Origin: Thalassomonas viridans
GTDB taxonomy: Bacteria; Pseudomonadota; Gammaproteobacteria; Enterobacterales; Alteromonadaceae
Direction of reading: 5' to 3'
DNA: 64,000 bases
Assembly: GCF_000948985.2 (NCBI RefSeq)
Contig: NZ_CP059733.1
Span: forward strand, 4,898,001 to 4,962,000
This document shows, in pieces, positions 63,999 through 64,000 of the stretch. Below the pieces are notes generated by a model, which worked only from the letters and a program-made list of their open reading frames with translations, was not told the origin of the DNA and made no database searches. Each line of letters opens with the position of its first letter. Positions within the stretch are counted from its first letter, which is position 1. A program made the position numbers and the translations under genes.

Positions 63999-64000
63999 GT

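Overview
The window reads as chromosomal DNA of a marine gammaproteobacterium with a polar flagellum. The flagellar/chemotaxis order (fliI-J-K-L-M-N-O-P-Q-R-flhB, flhA-F-G-fliA-cheY-Z-A-B-mot-parC-parP-cheW-DUF2802), the Alteromonadales-like protein sequences and the mix of ISAs1, IS982 and IS110 elements suggest Alteromonadales, perhaps Colwelliaceae (Thalassomonas/Colwellia-like). The family assignment is inference. Essentially every gene is on the minus strand, so transcription runs from high to low coordinates.

Layout. (1) 322-2831: housekeeping ribH, nusB, thiL and pgpA, ending in a clear intrinsic terminator. (2) 3143-23647: a surface-polysaccharide region. It holds wecC and wecB, an ISAs1 element, a pyruvyl-transferase-like gene, Wzx, Wzy and Wzz proteins, three glycosyltransferases, wecG, two unrelated sulfotransferase-like genes, a second Wzx, and an IS110-family element wrecked by an IS982 insertion. 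It ends with a Cys-free, acidic, signal-peptide-bearing protein that looks like an S-layer/matrix protein. (3) 24095-34199: a compact type II secretion gene set (G, E, F, H, I, J, K, then L-, M- and PilP-like genes and a lipoprotein secretin). (4) 34354-38353: wecA and a very large SLBB-domain polysaccharide exporter, which head the locus in transcription order. (5) 38677-39489: mlaA. (6) 39665-64000: flagellar and chemotaxis genes, running off the right edge in fliH.

How the parts may work together. WecA, WecB, WecC and WecG can make the first two sugars of an enterobacterial-common-antigen-like lipid intermediate (GlcNAc, then ManNAcA). The other glycosyltransferases, Wzx, Wzy and Wzz would extend and polymerise it, and pyruvyl and sulfate groups would add charge. 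The large SLBB protein would export it. Set between the exporter and the glycan genes, the type II secretion set lies directly upstream of a strongly promoted, terminator-bounded gene for an S-layer-like protein. My main hypothesis is a surface-coat module: one abundant secreted protein, its dedicated type II secretion machine, and the acidic glycan that may anchor it, all in one locus. Dedicated type II components for S-layer export are known in Aeromonas; this arrangement looks like an independent version.

The flagellar half is conventional. Points of note are two sigma-54-like sites ahead of fliK and flhA, an intrinsic terminator inside the cheW-DUF2802 junction, several TTG/GTG starts, and a triple acidic repeat in the CheA linker. 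I saw no tRNA, rRNA or CRISPR array.
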